Below, piece by piece: positions 24,014 to 34,830 of a stretch of 64,000 bases of DNA. Made by a program: the position numbers and the translations under genes. This stretch comes from Bolinopsis microptera (taxonomy: Eukaryota; Ctenophora; Tentaculata; Lobata; Bolinopsidae). Within the stretch, counting starts at the first letter, position 1. Each line of letters opens with the position of its first letter. Location: NCBI RefSeq assembly GCF_026151205.1, contig NC_087075.1:9167303-9231302 (forward strand), in the 5' to 3' direction. Under the pieces are notes generated by a model that was not told the origin of the DNA, did no database searches, and saw only the letters and a program-made list of their open reading frames with translations.

Positions 24014-24947
24014 TAGCAGGAGTGATGCAGGGAGACACTTTGGCGCCCTACCTATTCATTATCGTAATTGACTACATTATGAGGGTGTCCCTAGAGGGTA
24101 GGGACTTTGGGTTTACTCTACACCCTAGAAGAAGCCGTCGCTATCCGGCAGTCAAGGTCACTGATGCGGACTTTGCTGACGACCTTGCTCTTATAACAGA
24201 TAGTGTTGCGGAGGCACAAGATTTCCTCAGGAGTCTGGAACTGGCGGCCAACTCAGTTGGACTCCACCTCAACGAGGGGAAAACTAAGTACATGGGAATC
24301 AACATAAGAGATGATGATAACCCGACTCTGGTTGCTGGGAGTGGGAAGAACATTGAGAAAGTCGATGACTTTGTATATTTGGGTAGTAGAATGAAGAGTT
24401 CGGAGAAGGACTTCGAAGTGAGGAAAGCTAAGGCATGGGGAGCGTGTCACCAGATGAAGCTTGTATGGAAGTCGGATATGCGTAGAGATCTCAAGATACG
24501 ACTGTTCCTGGCTACAGTCGAGTCCATCCTTCTATATGGCTCTGAAACATGGACTGTCAGCCAGACCCTCGCAAAACGTATTGATGGATGTTATACGAGA
24601 ATGCTGAGGATGGCACTGAACATTGACTGGAAAGAGCGGCAGACTAACGCCAAGGTGTATGGACACCTCATCAGAGCATCTGATAAGATAGCTGAACGGA
24701 GGATGAGACTCGCAGGTCATCTAGCCAGACATGAAGAACTATTGAGTCATCAACTTCTCTTCTGGCAACCCCTTCAAGGACATCGTCGAAGGGGAAGACC
24801 ACATCTCACATACATTGACATCCTTCGGAAGGACACGGGGCTTGACGACAGCAAAGAGATTAACAAACTCATGCTGGATAGACAGATTTGGAAGAAGACT
24901 ATTTCTGTTCGGACGCTGAAGCCGCCCTAAGTCGAGAAGTAAGTCGA
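24014..24947 (+). mobile_element. 5'-truncated non-LTR retrotransposon (RTE-like), copy 1
   Basis: A 934-bp insertion is flanked by a perfect 13-bp target-site duplication, GTTAGGGTCATTC at 24001-24013 and 24948-24960. It starts inside the reverse transcriptase and runs through the stop codon to a short AAGTCGAG-type 3' tail. Such 5' truncation and tail match target-primed reverse transcription. The copy at 11137-11648 is the same family, shorter and inverted. A family name (RTE versus a neighbouring clade) needs a tree. Confidence 0.9.
24026..24930 (+). pseudogene. Reverse transcriptase, C-terminal half, open frame
   Basis: The frame is intact from MQGDTLAPYLFIIVIDYIMR (palm motif region) through the catalytic FADD box (24172-24183) preceded by DADFADDLAL. 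Next come the HLNEGKTKYM segment, the VDDFVYLGS thumb motif, ILLYGSETWT and the terminal RRRGRPHLTYIDILRKDTGL. The endonuclease and the N-terminal half of the polymerase are missing because of 5' truncation. The first roughly 17 codons of the longest open frame (23971-24013) are host flank. The lack of stops suggests a young insertion. It cannot make an active enzyme. Confidence 0.9.
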
Positions 24948-24960
24948 GTTAGGGTCATTC

Positions 24961-25330
24961 CTGATCATATCTGGAATAAAATTAATAATAACATCAAACA
25001 TGACCGTACTCTTGAAGTATGTATGTAATATAATTATTATTAGGTTTCTACCAAAAGTACGCTTTCAACGAGTCTAAAATGAAATCCGTATAATAGTGAA
25101 ATGACGATTGCCAGCCTCCTAATTATAACGTTACACTACTATCTACTTGAACTAAACTGTGAATATTCGTCTACCAAAAGTGAGTGAAGGATAAAAGCAG
25201 TTGTAGTCCAAACTTCCAGAGGGTTCTGAAGAATTGTAAAGTGATGAAACTGTGACTGGGTTCAGGGAATTAATGTTACTCAGTAGGTGCGAGTTAAAAG
25301 AACTTTCTGTACTAAAATCAGGGGAATATT
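24961..25330. other. No gene seen
   Basis: AT-rich DNA without recognised features. Confidence 0.35.
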
Positions 25331-25339
25331 TTACTGCAG

Positions 25340-27010
25340 GTTGAACCTTTAAAACTTAAGGAATTTCCGAAGACCCAACAAAAACGGACCAAAAGCTGAA
25401 ACAAAAGAATTCGTTCAACAAATGTCAATTAATTATCAAGTAGATGCGACAAAGAGGAACTTTAAACAGACACCTGAATTCCTTTAACGGCATGAAAACT
25501 TATCATCACCAAGTTGCAACATTTATACCGATTGAGACCTTAGAGCATGTGTGAATCTTCTGTCTAATCTTGTTTATTAGGTACCGCGGTTAAAGATTAT
25601 TATGTTAATTCTTAAAAATGTGAAACATGATCTGTAGAAATGCGCATAATTTAATCTGAATTATCATTTAATCTGAGTTTTTATCAGTTTTAGAGCAAGT
25701 TCAAGGTGAGCCTTTGAGTATGAAAACAATACCAAGTCTGACTGAAATGCAAATGAGTGCTTCTACTGCATTGCTGTGGTGAAAAAGGCCGTTAGACATC
25801 GCTCCAAAGATAATGTTATCATTTTTAGATACATATGGAAGTAACTTGATTTTAAAATTAAGGACCGGTCTTGCAACAATGTTCTGATTAGAATCAATAA
25901 TTATACTTGCATAATTTAACAAGACGAAAATTAACAAGACAACAGTGAATCAGCACTAGAGTTTTCTTTATTTACGAATATAAGTGCTTGTTAAAATATA
26001 TATAAATTTTTTTAATCAAAGGCTCTTTCATCGGAATGTTTTAAGAAGAAATATAAATAGTAACACGACCAAATCAGGCTTTCTGTCCGATAAAAATTTT
26101 AATTGCACTCTTTCCCTAAACTCCTATAAAAACCTCGAATCCTCATTAATACATGGTCTTGCAAAGTATTGATGCTTTTCATACAAACAAGTTAAACCAA
26201 ATTCTTTATGTCATGTATCCTGGGTTTGGACAGAATATGCCCGCTTAAAATACTTCCATCGCGTTACATTACATAATTCTCAATAAATGTAATAAATTTG
26301 TAGTGTTGTAATTAGTTTAAAACTATGTATGTTACTTTCTGGTTCAAAGCGTTTGAATTAGCGCTCAAAGAAACCAAAAAGTGCGATTACATTGCGGCTT
26401 GATTTTACAAATAGTTCCACTTTCAGGAACTACTGTTATTTAATCAGAGTTCTAAGAAGTTTTGGTACTAAAATTGTTCTAACTTCTTTCGATTCCAGGA
26501 GTCTGTGGTATATAAAAAAATAAGAGTATAAGGGCCCTGGTGTTAAACTGTTGAAATTTGAAGCATTCCTGAAGATCCAATGAAAAACGGACCAAAACCT
26601 AAAGCAAAAATGTCGCCCAATAAATACCTAACTACCATTATAATCTGAATCAAATCGGTATAACTACAAAAAGGAATTTTGTAAAGCAAACCGGCCAAAA
26701 TTCCATTGAATAGAAATTCTTCTCAAAAAAATCAAAAATATTTTAGAAACAAGAGTAACGCCAGTTTTGGCCACGAAGAGGGTGAGGATTCTTCCAATTA
26801 CATTCACAACTAGTTCACGTTTATTAAGGACCCTTTCAATTTCTCCCAACAACTTCAAATAGCAAAAACATTACAGAACAGAAACCCGTCCAGCATTTTA
26901 GAAACAAGAGTGACGCCGCTCTTGGACATATTTCGGACGCAAACAAGATTCTAATTACAACCTCTCGAACTAAATTCACGCAAAGTTCACGCAAAGAGCC
27001 CTCAAACCTT
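25340..27010. repeat. Diverged local duplications
   Basis: Segments at about 25340-25455 and 26540-26655 share GGACCAAAA-CTRAAACAAAA and neighbouring words. Segments at about 26740-26850 and 26895-27005 share TTTTAGAAACAAGAGTRACG and AATTACA. A 64-codon minus frame (26664-26858) and a 78-codon minus frame (25701-25937) look weakly protein-like, but have no family match or supporting signals. A decayed repeat element is the simplest reading. Confidence 0.45.
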
Positions 27011-27840
27011 ATACTAAAAACAGAGTAAGTTAGTTCACGGTGAATATATCACAGTTCACGTTCTATCAGAATATATCACGTAAACTATCGGTATGTTCAG
27101 CTATCATGAGTGGTATGTTCAGGCATTCCGTTCAGGTTAGGAACCCAGTCAAGAGCATAGTTCACACAGAGCGTCCTGTTTGCGTTCTGTTATAATATAT
27201 ACGACAGTAACCCACCTTTGGTGTGAACAGCAGCTGACTATGCAAATTACTTAGTTTTTACCATACAAATAAAACTATATTTTGCACAGTTCTTTACTAT
27301 AGAAATTAGAAATACTATACAAACTTATGTTTTATATACTTCTTACATAATATTTATGGAGTTTACATTGTACAGCCAGTGAACACACCCGGTTATCTTA
27401 TTACAGTTTAGACTACTAGTCTACTGCTTAATGATATTTGATAAACATCGCGAAATTGGAGTTGTCATCAACTGGTTATAGCTTTATAGAAACAATTATT
27501 ATATATTACATATCAGTTGTGATACCATGAGGTAATAATATATATCAGTTGTGATACCAGGTATTGGAATTGTCGTGAAAAAACAAAAAAAACAACAGAT
27601 AAAATACAACGAAAAGGAGTCGAGTGAAGCAGATTGTCAAAAGGAACTCTGGAAAATGTATGTTTTGTAGTACTAGTCATGACTAGAAGAGTATATGTGT
27701 GACGTTAGTATACCGACATACAATGGCGTTGCCGCGGTTTTAGCATGGTGTATTTCAGTCTACATTGTAGTCTACATTGTAGCACTACAAAGTGCTCGAC
27801 TAGGTTGTATCACGTGTGAAGTAACGAGGTAACAAGTGAA
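27011..27840. other. No gene seen
   Basis: AT-rich. TATATCAGTTGTGATACCA is repeated at about 27508 and 27540. Confidence 0.35.
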
Positions 27841-28262
27841 ACCATACCATATATGGTAAGACATCATACCATATATGGTAAGACATCATACCATATATGG
27901 TAAGACATCATACCATATATGGTAAGACATTATACCATATATAGTAAAAACATCATACCATATATGGTAAAACTTCATACCATACATGCGGTAAAACATC
28001 ATACCATACATGGTAAAACATCATACCATATATGGTAAAACATCATACCATACATGGTAAAACATCATACCATACACGGTAAAAACATCATATCATACAC
28101 GGTAAAGCATCATACCATATATGGTAAGACATCATACCATATATGGTAAGACATTATACCATATATGGTAAAAACATCATACCATATATGGTAAAACATC
28201 ATACCATACATGGTAAAACATCATACCATACATGGTAAAACATCATACCATACATGGTATGA
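27841..28262. repeat. 22-bp palindromic satellite ACCATATATGGTAAAACATCAT
   Basis: About 19 copies of a roughly 22-bp unit whose core ACCATATATGGT is a perfect palindrome. Variants include CATACATGGTA and an extra A. The TACCATATATGG box was also seen singly at about 6173. Confidence 0.95.
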
Positions 28263-28640
28263 AACCATACCATGGTCTACTACTATATACCTATATTATT
28301 ACTACCAATCTAATGTACTGTAGCGACTGGAGATGTTACGAAAAGTCTTGAGAAAGCGGCTAATTGGTTTGTGCGTAACATCTTATTCAATTTTATAGCG
28401 CGAAATTTAAAGAGACGTGTAAAGTGCACATTTGACAGATTATCAAGCAGCAAGCCCAAAACAATTGCTCCGTTAGCCAAAAGTAGTCTGATAACTTTAA
28501 GACAACTTTCTTTACTGAATTTGATTACAAAATCGTAGATCACCGTGGGAGCAAATCAAGCTGTAGCTGATCGCTAGTTTCAAAGCATGCGAATAATTTC
28601 AATCACTCATCTGGAAATTAAATGAAATTGTTGGCTAGAT
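28263..28640. other. No supported gene
   Basis: A 77-codon minus frame (28310-28543) has no recognisable motif. Nothing else was seen. Confidence 0.3.
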
Positions 28641-28648
28641 AGTAAAAG

Positions 28649-29340
28649 TTGAAGATGAGCAAGTGTTACCAGTTACCTACCTCTAATCAGTTGGATAAGC
28701 TGACCAGTTTAAGACCCGAGAGGCTGAGATATCAAACTGCTAATTCTATAATTAGGAACACTTTTGGCACACAGTGGCGTAACGTTGCCTGTTGGCGCCC
28801 CCCTGCCGAAAAAAAGCGCCCCCCTGTTGGCGCCCCCTCCCCTTTTGGTGCCCCTCCCTAAAATTGAACAAATTAGGTGATTTTAAAGAATACGCCGGTA
28901 AAATCTCTAAAAAAGTGTGTATCTAGAGCAAAACGCGCAGTTTTGCTAGTACTTTAGTTAAGTTTTCGAAATTGTCCCACATTCAAACGACGATTTGGCG
29001 CCCCCCTAAGACGGCGCCCCCCTGCACAGCGGGGTCAGCAGGGCCTTTCGTTACGCCACTGTTGGCACACCCAGCACGAACAACTTTTGCTTCGATTTAG
29101 GGAAAATGCAGAACAACTTTTGGTTCGATCAAGGGAAAATGAAAAGTATGGATAATTTCTGGGAAATGCAGAAGAGTTTAAGTATGCCAGTGATTTGTGT
29201 AGACGTTATAAAATTACGACCGTCTAAAATCTGAATTATCGCCGATAAATAACCATAATGACACTAGCGACGCTGTGAAAATGGGTTTACGTGTCCTCGA
29301 GGAGATGTTGGAGGTTATTCATAATAACCGAGAGTAGAAT
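28649..29340 (+). pseudogene. Decayed coding-like segment split by a MITE
   Basis: If the MITE at 28772-29061 and one target copy are ignored, plus-strand frames on both sides look protein-like but switch phase. On the left is QLPTSNQLDKLTSLRPERLR. On the right are EQLLLRFRENAEQLLVRSRE, then NAEEFKYASDLCRRYKIT, then VKMGLRVLEEMLEVIHNNRE before a stop. The latter pieces could be helical or coiled coil. Several stops and frame changes separate them. I recognise no family. It could be the relic of a gene or of a transposon ORF. Confidence 0.3.
28772..29061. mobile_element. hAT-type MITE, family with CAGTGGCGTAACG ends, copy 1
   Basis: A 290-bp element with inverted ends CAGTGGCGTAACG and CGTTACGCCACTG, flanked by a perfect 8-bp duplication TTGGCACA (28764-28771 and 29062-29069). 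The interior is GC-rich near the ends (repeated GGCGCCCCCCT) and AT-rich in the middle. A second copy lies at 45982-46219. Open frames starting outside run into it by chance. Confidence 0.95.
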
Positions 29341-29649
29341 TAACTTGTTTTGCAGCGTATATATATATAGTACGAGCATATTTTGTCGGAATGAATTGAA
29401 ATTATAGCACATGTCCGTGTCATTAAACCTGTCAGAATATCTAATTATCTGATTAAATATCTTATCATCAATTAACAGGACACTCGTAAACAGGTAAACA
29501 GGTGTTTTCGACTAATCAGGACTGAGAGGACGGATATAAATATTACGACTATCTGACTATAAAGTTATAGATATAGTTCGTCCACTGATGCGGGACAGGA
29601 TTATAGGAGGAGAGAGTTAACTGGTATAGATCGGACTTAGTTCCATAAT

Positions 29650-29800
29650 TAACAACTTAAAAAACTTAGCAGATAAAACTTTACAACTCATCCTATAAAT
29701 AGCTTAACGAATAATGAAAAACTTAACAAACATAGCAGATACAAATTTACAAATCACCCTATAAATAACTTCGCTAATAATAAAAAAAAACTTAACAACT
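29650..29800. repeat. Imperfect repeat of about 63 bp, two to three copies
   Basis: Units with AACTTAACAAACATAGCAGA, TTTACAAMTCAYCCTATAAAT and a variable AATAAT end. Immediately after, at about 29918-29966, a 22-bp GAAGAATGCCGCACTTTATGCT unit repeats about twice. Confidence 0.7.
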
Positions 29801-30325
29801 CATGCAGACATAAATACTGGAGCTGGAGAATTATTAATTAGCAAGCAACAAATATCCAAGCTGATCCACGTTTACAGGCCTTTACCTACTACAGTTACGG
29901 CATTATTCTACCGAAGAATTCCGCACTTTATGCTGAAGAATGCCGCACTTTATGCTGAAGAATGCATCACATTCTGAAGAAACCATCATGAGACGTCAGG
30001 TTAGCAGGACTGAATCTCAGGTTTCCCGTGAGATTCCACTGCGTTCCACTCTGTTACAAGTTCTATAACAGCTAATTTAACAAACAGTTACCTGGTTTAA
30101 CTTAACTGAGTAAGTGAGAAAAAGAGGAGGGAGTTATTAACATCTAACACTGATTCATGATAATATAACCAAGCTGAAGGTATTGAACTGCTATAATACT
30201 TTGAAAACTTCAAACACGACTACAAAACATTTTTGAAAATGCAGAGCAAAGTTGAATAGTTTTAGGGCAACCTTCTGGATGGTAGGAGACGAAGTCAGTA
30301 CTTATACTAACCGCACAAAAGAACA

Positions 30326-30430
30326 CCAGGTAATAACAAATAGCAACGTATAAACCTCAGCAGTAATAACAAATAGCAACGTATAAACCTCAGCAGTAAT
30401 AACAAATAGCAACGTATAAACCTCAGCAGC
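30326..30430. repeat. 33-bp tandem repeat, three copies
   Basis: Three near-identical copies of AGTAATAACAAATAGCAACG followed by TATAAACCTCAGC. Confidence 0.95.
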
Positions 30431-30986
30431 ACACGTTTGTGCTACAGGAGACTCTTTTTACTGTTGTAGATGCGCGAGACATATCAGACAGATTACAAGC
30501 TATAGATTGTAGACCCTCAAACAGACTACATAGCACTGTATGCACGAATGAACATAGCTGAGTCTGCTGTTTAGTTTGAGGAGGCTAATAAAACTTAATG
30601 AGTTTTGAAGGGGTTCTAATTGTAAAAACGTGTTAGAATGACATTAGAACGTGTTAGGGTAGCGTGTGACAGTTTCCTTATTCTCGTCAGGGCATTGTAA
30701 GGGAATAAGTTGTCAGGGTAAATGGTCTGGTAAGTGAATGTTGTCAGGGTAAATGGTCTGATAATTAGTGAATATGGTATATGGTCTGGGAATTAGGGGA
30801 TTGTTATACTATACATTTTTCTGGAGGATACTCGGCATTGGCTCGTTGCTCGTTCCGGAGGTTGATAATCATGGTTTGTTAATTTTTGTTCGGAACAGAT
30901 AAAAGTTATCGTATTTTAATCGTTATTGATCGGCAGTATTTAAAGCATACATTTTTCTCGCCTTCATACTCGAAGACTTGAAAAAT
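30431..30986. other. No gene seen
   Basis: Unassigned. TTGTCAGGGTAAATGGTCTG is repeated at about 30710 and 30740. Confidence 0.35.
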
Positions 30987-31352
30987 TTAATATCTGTGCA
31001 GTTCAGTTAACATGACACGGACAAAAACTATATCAGTGTAAACTGTAAAAAGTGCAACACTGATTGTGATGCAGGTACATATTAACGTTTTATGTCCTCT
31101 GCCAATCACAGAAAGTGGCCTGACTAAAGCTTTTGAGACGGTAAATTTGTTTTGCCGAACAGTAGCATGAACAAAGAGACAACAACAGTAGAAAACCGAC
31201 AGTAGCAAATTAAGAGTCACCAGCATAATGTAGACGAGTGAGACTGCGAAGCATGAGACTGAGAGTAGCACAATTAAATATATTTGAATCAAGTGAAGTG
31301 GAGATGTGAGTGGAGAGTGGCAGTGAGATACAAATAACTTATTTATGGACAT
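30987..31352 (-). CDS. Hydrophobic multi-pass protein fragment (possibly GPCR-like), 121 codons
   Basis: A minus-strand ATG at 31352 opens a 121-residue frame with two strongly hydrophobic stretches. The first (IYLIVLLSVSCFAVSLVYIM and on to NLLLSVFYCCCLFV) could hold one or two membrane helices. The second (KTLICTCITISVALFTVYTD) follows a basic loop (HATVRQNKF…GRGHKTL). A long helix, a basic cytosolic loop and another helix resemble helices 5-6 of a rhodopsin-type receptor, but no diagnostic motif (DRY, NPxxY, CWxP) is present. It could be a receptor pseudogene, one exon of a channel or receptor, or a chance frame. The upstream stop and the lack of splice signals are unexplained. Confidence 0.35.
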   Translation of the reverse strand: MSINKLFVSHCHSPLTSPLHLIQIYLIVLLSVSCFAVSLVYIMLVTLNLLLSVFYCCCLFVHATVRQNKFTVSKALVRPLSVIGRGHKTLICTCITISVALFTVYTDIVFVRVMLTELHRY

Positions 31353-31862
31353 TCCTTAGTATTACTGCAGCTATATGCGGTTGTATGAAGTAAGAATATG
31401 TCAGTGAATTTATTACTTAATAGAGCAATATGTTTTGGCAAAATGACAGAATCGGTTTGAAAATAAAGTATTTGATGATGGAGGCGATGGTGGTAGCAAA
31501 TTAAACAGATTTAAATGAATTTTAACATAATATTTAGAATTTGATATGCAACATTACGTCTATATTTTTTCGCATCGCGCAACCGCAAGCAAACAAATGT
31601 CATGAATTGTCAAACGTAGTGAAGGTAAGCAAGATTACGTGTTGACCGTTGAACTAAAACAGTCGATGATCAAAGATTTCGTGTACTTGAAGTGTTGATA
31701 TTTTGCGGCTGCTGAAAGTCACTCAATCGGATCAGATAATTGCAAAAACTAAATCAACCCTTAAAGTTGATCTGAAATGATGAGCTCAACAAATGTGATA
31801 AATGGGCCCGATTCTGCGTGGAATTCAAGATATTTCAGGATTATATGCAGCGATGAACGGAA
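31353..31862. other. No gene seen
   Basis: AT-rich DNA without recognised features. Confidence 0.35.
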
Positions 31863-32180
31863 ATTATTCAATTAATCTATGCCATCAAATGCTAGGTAGA
31901 GAGGAAAAATATCAAAAAGAACTAGCGAAGCCTCAAAAAACTTCATAAACAGGGTGAACTAATCTCATCGTAAAAATAAAATTTGGATAATTAGTTTAAT
32001 TTTTAATAAAAATTGTTAATTTTCATTAACAATTAAACGAATTATCCTAATATCCAGGTGTTCTTTTGTCTTAATATTTGATTTAAGTCAATAATAATAT
32101 AACAATAATTATAATAATAAATACACTCTGTGTAGGATTGTTCGAATCTCTATTTGCTAAGTTATATATAACTTATATAT
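31863..32180. repeat. 318-bp direct repeat, left copy
   Basis: By eye this matches 35326-35643 essentially base for base. It starts ATTATTCAATTAATCTATGCC and ends TATATATAACTTATATAT. It contains a TTAATTTTTAATAAAAATTG / CATTAACAATTAA inverted segment. The ends lack the TG…CA of LTRs. Confidence 0.9.
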
Positions 32181-32633
32181 CACAATGCTGGCAAGCATTA
32201 CCGTCGCCCTTATATTCACAATACTATTTACCCCCTATACTAGTATATCCCCTTTATTGTTTTCCAGGCATTAAGACTCATCGAAAGTAGTTCAGCAGGC
32301 ATATTTAAGTTCAAAACATTCTAATTCAATGTTAAAGATGACAGGAATAAGAAATAGTTATGTGGAGGTTTTTAAGAAATTTGCGCAAAATACGCGCCAG
32401 CATGTTATACGAAATTAGGTAAAAAACCCAAAATCGCCATATTCAGGTGCCTTAAAAACCATGTTAAAATTGAGTTAGAGATATGAAACTTTGCAGGGCG
32501 TCTAGACCTTGTCCAAATCGACTGTAAAAAAAATTTCATGTTTCAGGAGTATCGGGAAGTGGGTTTTCTGGAACCCCTGTTTTACAACAGATTGTTGTGA
32601 AGTATATATATGTATATATATATGTATATATGT
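32181..32633. other. Interior of the repeat-bounded block, no gene seen
   Basis: AT-rich sequence with a (TATATG)n stretch at about 32602-32633. No coding content. Confidence 0.4.
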
Positions 32634-32902
32634 ACTTTAAAAGCCAAAGATATCTTACTACCTTACTTCATAGACAATTTTAAAATTGGGACGGACACAA
32701 TAAACTGTTTTTTTGGAAATTTTGTAAATTTTGATAATTTTGAAAATCTTTCATGATCGATAAAAATTATTTTATAAAGGAGCAACATGTCATAGCGCTA
32801 CAATTCATTATTCTATTTGACACTGATGATTGGTATTGTTTTTATACATATCATGAAACGGATCGTTTGCCCGCCAATTTGATTTGTTTCAATTGTTCGA
32901 AT
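32634..32902. repeat. 269-bp near-identical direct repeat, copy 1
   Basis: Starts ACTTTAAAAGCCAAAGATAT. It matches 33122-33390 with only a few differences (for example TTTTAAAATTGGG versus TTTTGAAATTGGG). Copy 1 is preceded, and copy 2 followed, by GTATATATGTA sequence. Confidence 0.9.
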
Positions 32903-33121
32903 TATAATGCTCCTGCTTAACTGCAGTCGAGCACTCTCTTTGGGAAACCAAACAACAACTATTTATTAGTTATGCTCCTTCGACTCGTCGTTGTTGAGCA
33001 CTCTCGTTTGATAACCAGAATCAACAATTAACTCTCAAATACGGATCCTAATTCTACCAGCTTCACGGAACTCAGTAAAGAATTTTCCTCTACCACTACA
33101 CGAAGGCCAACGCAGTTTACA

Positions 33122-33390
33122 ACTTTAAAAGCCAAAGATATCTTACTACCTTACTTCATAGACAATTTTGAAATTGGGACGGACACAATAAACTGTTTTT
33201 TTGGAAATTTTGTAAATTTTGATAATTTTGAAAATCTTTCATGATCGATAAAAATTATTTTATAAAGGAGCAACATGTCATAGCGCTACAATTCATTATT
33301 CTATTTGGCACTGATGATTGGTATTGTTTTTATACATATCATGAAACGGATCGTTTGCCCGCCAATTTGATTTGTTTCAATTGTTCGAAT
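33122..33390. repeat. 269-bp near-identical direct repeat, copy 2
   Basis: Second copy of the 32634-32902 segment, offset 488 bp. The intervening sequence contains two GAGCACTCTCK-TTGRKAACCA segments related to one at about 51040. Confidence 0.9.
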
Positions 33391-34285
33391 GTATATATGT
33401 ATGTATAGACGCTTTTGCAGTCAATTATAGCCTACATTTAAGTGTCCGTAGATTCAAAAGTATAAAAGATACAGTCATTTCGAACCACAGGTCTTGAAGA
33501 TAATCGTTTACACTCCAGTTTCCATTATATTACAAAATAATTTAACGTCATCATCATCACTTGATGACGTCATCAAGTTAAGTGTTTTTAAAACTTGGTT
33601 TTTAACAAAATAACAACTTTTCAAATCGATTTTAAACCATTTAATTAAGGAGTAATTTTATTCAAAATCTGAGGACATTTTTATCTTAGATAATTGTTCA
33701 AGCATTCTGAAAATCTACCGGAAAATTTTCCTACCTTGCTCCTTCATAAAGATATGCGCTATTGAAGTTAGTGCTTTTTTGAAGAATAATTTTATAAAAA
33801 TACAAAAGTTGTGAATTAGTATTCTCTGGTGTTGGGCCATCCCTTGGGTTGTGGAGCTCGATTGTGCTTCCTAAAGGTCTAAATTGTGTTATAGGCTAGA
33901 TTTAAAGTTGAAAATCGAAAAGTTGCACACGTGGGGACACGCCCAAATTGATAGAAAATTGCTAAAATTACTGAAAATTGCTGTTTTCACCATTTTTATC
34001 AACTTTGGAGTCCCGTTGTGATCCAAGTTCTATATGAAATCTTCTGAAACTTTGCTTGCTTATTAAATTATATATAAAATACTGATATGCAAAAATTTAC
34101 GGTGATTCAATATTGTATGCGCACGCAAAGTCCGCTCAAAGTTTGCACGTGCGAAAGGTGAGAATTTTGCTCATTCGTGATCACGATTTCGAATAAATTC
34201 TGCTTTCTCGCGATATTTAAATGGAATTATATATGAATTTAATGCCAACTTGAATGAGTAAAAAGTGCCATATTCAGTCAGGTAA
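33391..34285. other. No gene seen
   Basis: AT-rich. A CATCATCACTTGATGACGTC palindromic stretch lies at about 33549. No coding frame was recognised. Confidence 0.4.
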
Positions 34286-34341
34286 AATTTCGAAATCGAT
34301 GAAATTACCTCCTAATTATTAATATAAATATTAATGAAGTT

Positions 34342-34732
34342 GAATGAACTTGATATTGCTCATCGCAAACACCTCCGAAGAATCCTCAACATCAGATGGC
34401 CTACTGGGGTTATTTCTAATGAGGCACTCTATGCTCGTTGTTATGTCACTCCCTTGTCTGTGAGAGTCTCTAAGTTTCGATGGAGAATGTTAGGACATAT
34501 CTTAAGAGGACAGGAAGACTCACCAGCATACACCTCTATGTTATTTGCTATAAATTCTGATATTTTTATGGAAGGGAGACGGGGTAGACCATGTTTAAAC
34601 TTATTAGATGTTATTAGAAAAGACTTGACTAGTAGAAATCTTGATATTAGACTTAAGAATTTGACTGATTTCGAAGACCTTAGATTTTTAGCTTTAGATA
34701 GGGAGGAGTGGAAGAAGTTAGAAGATGGTTGA
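34342..34732 (+). pseudogene. C-terminal fragment of a LINE ORF2
   Basis: About 130 codons stay open with hallmarks of the post-polymerase region: HRKHLRRILNIRWP, SKFRWRMLGHILRGQEDSPA and RRGRPCLNLLDVIRKDL, then a stop. The apparent start ATG at 34334 belongs to the target-site duplication and not to the element, so the frame is not a gene. No endonuclease or catalytic motif remains. Confidence 0.85.
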
Positions 34733-34830
34733 TGTTTTTTTGTTTTCTTTTTTATGCGTTTTGATATCTATAAGGTGCCTAGGATGCTCTTTTAAAGAGA
34801 TATTTCGTACTTTGAAAGATTTACTACTAC
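34342..34830 (+). mobile_element. 5'-truncated non-LTR retrotransposon inserted in the foldback arm
   Basis: The insertion is bounded by a perfect 13-bp duplication, TATTAATGAAGTT at 34329-34341 and 34831-34843. It ends in a TACTACTAC microsatellite tail (about 34821-34830), typical of some LINE clades. It differs in sequence from the copies at 11.1 and 24.0 kb, so it is a second LINE family. It must be younger than the foldback element it interrupts. Confidence 0.9.

Noticed and set aside
25701-25937. 78-codon minus frame
   Set aside because: It has a weakly protein-like translation, but no motif, no splice sites and a flank of decayed repeats.
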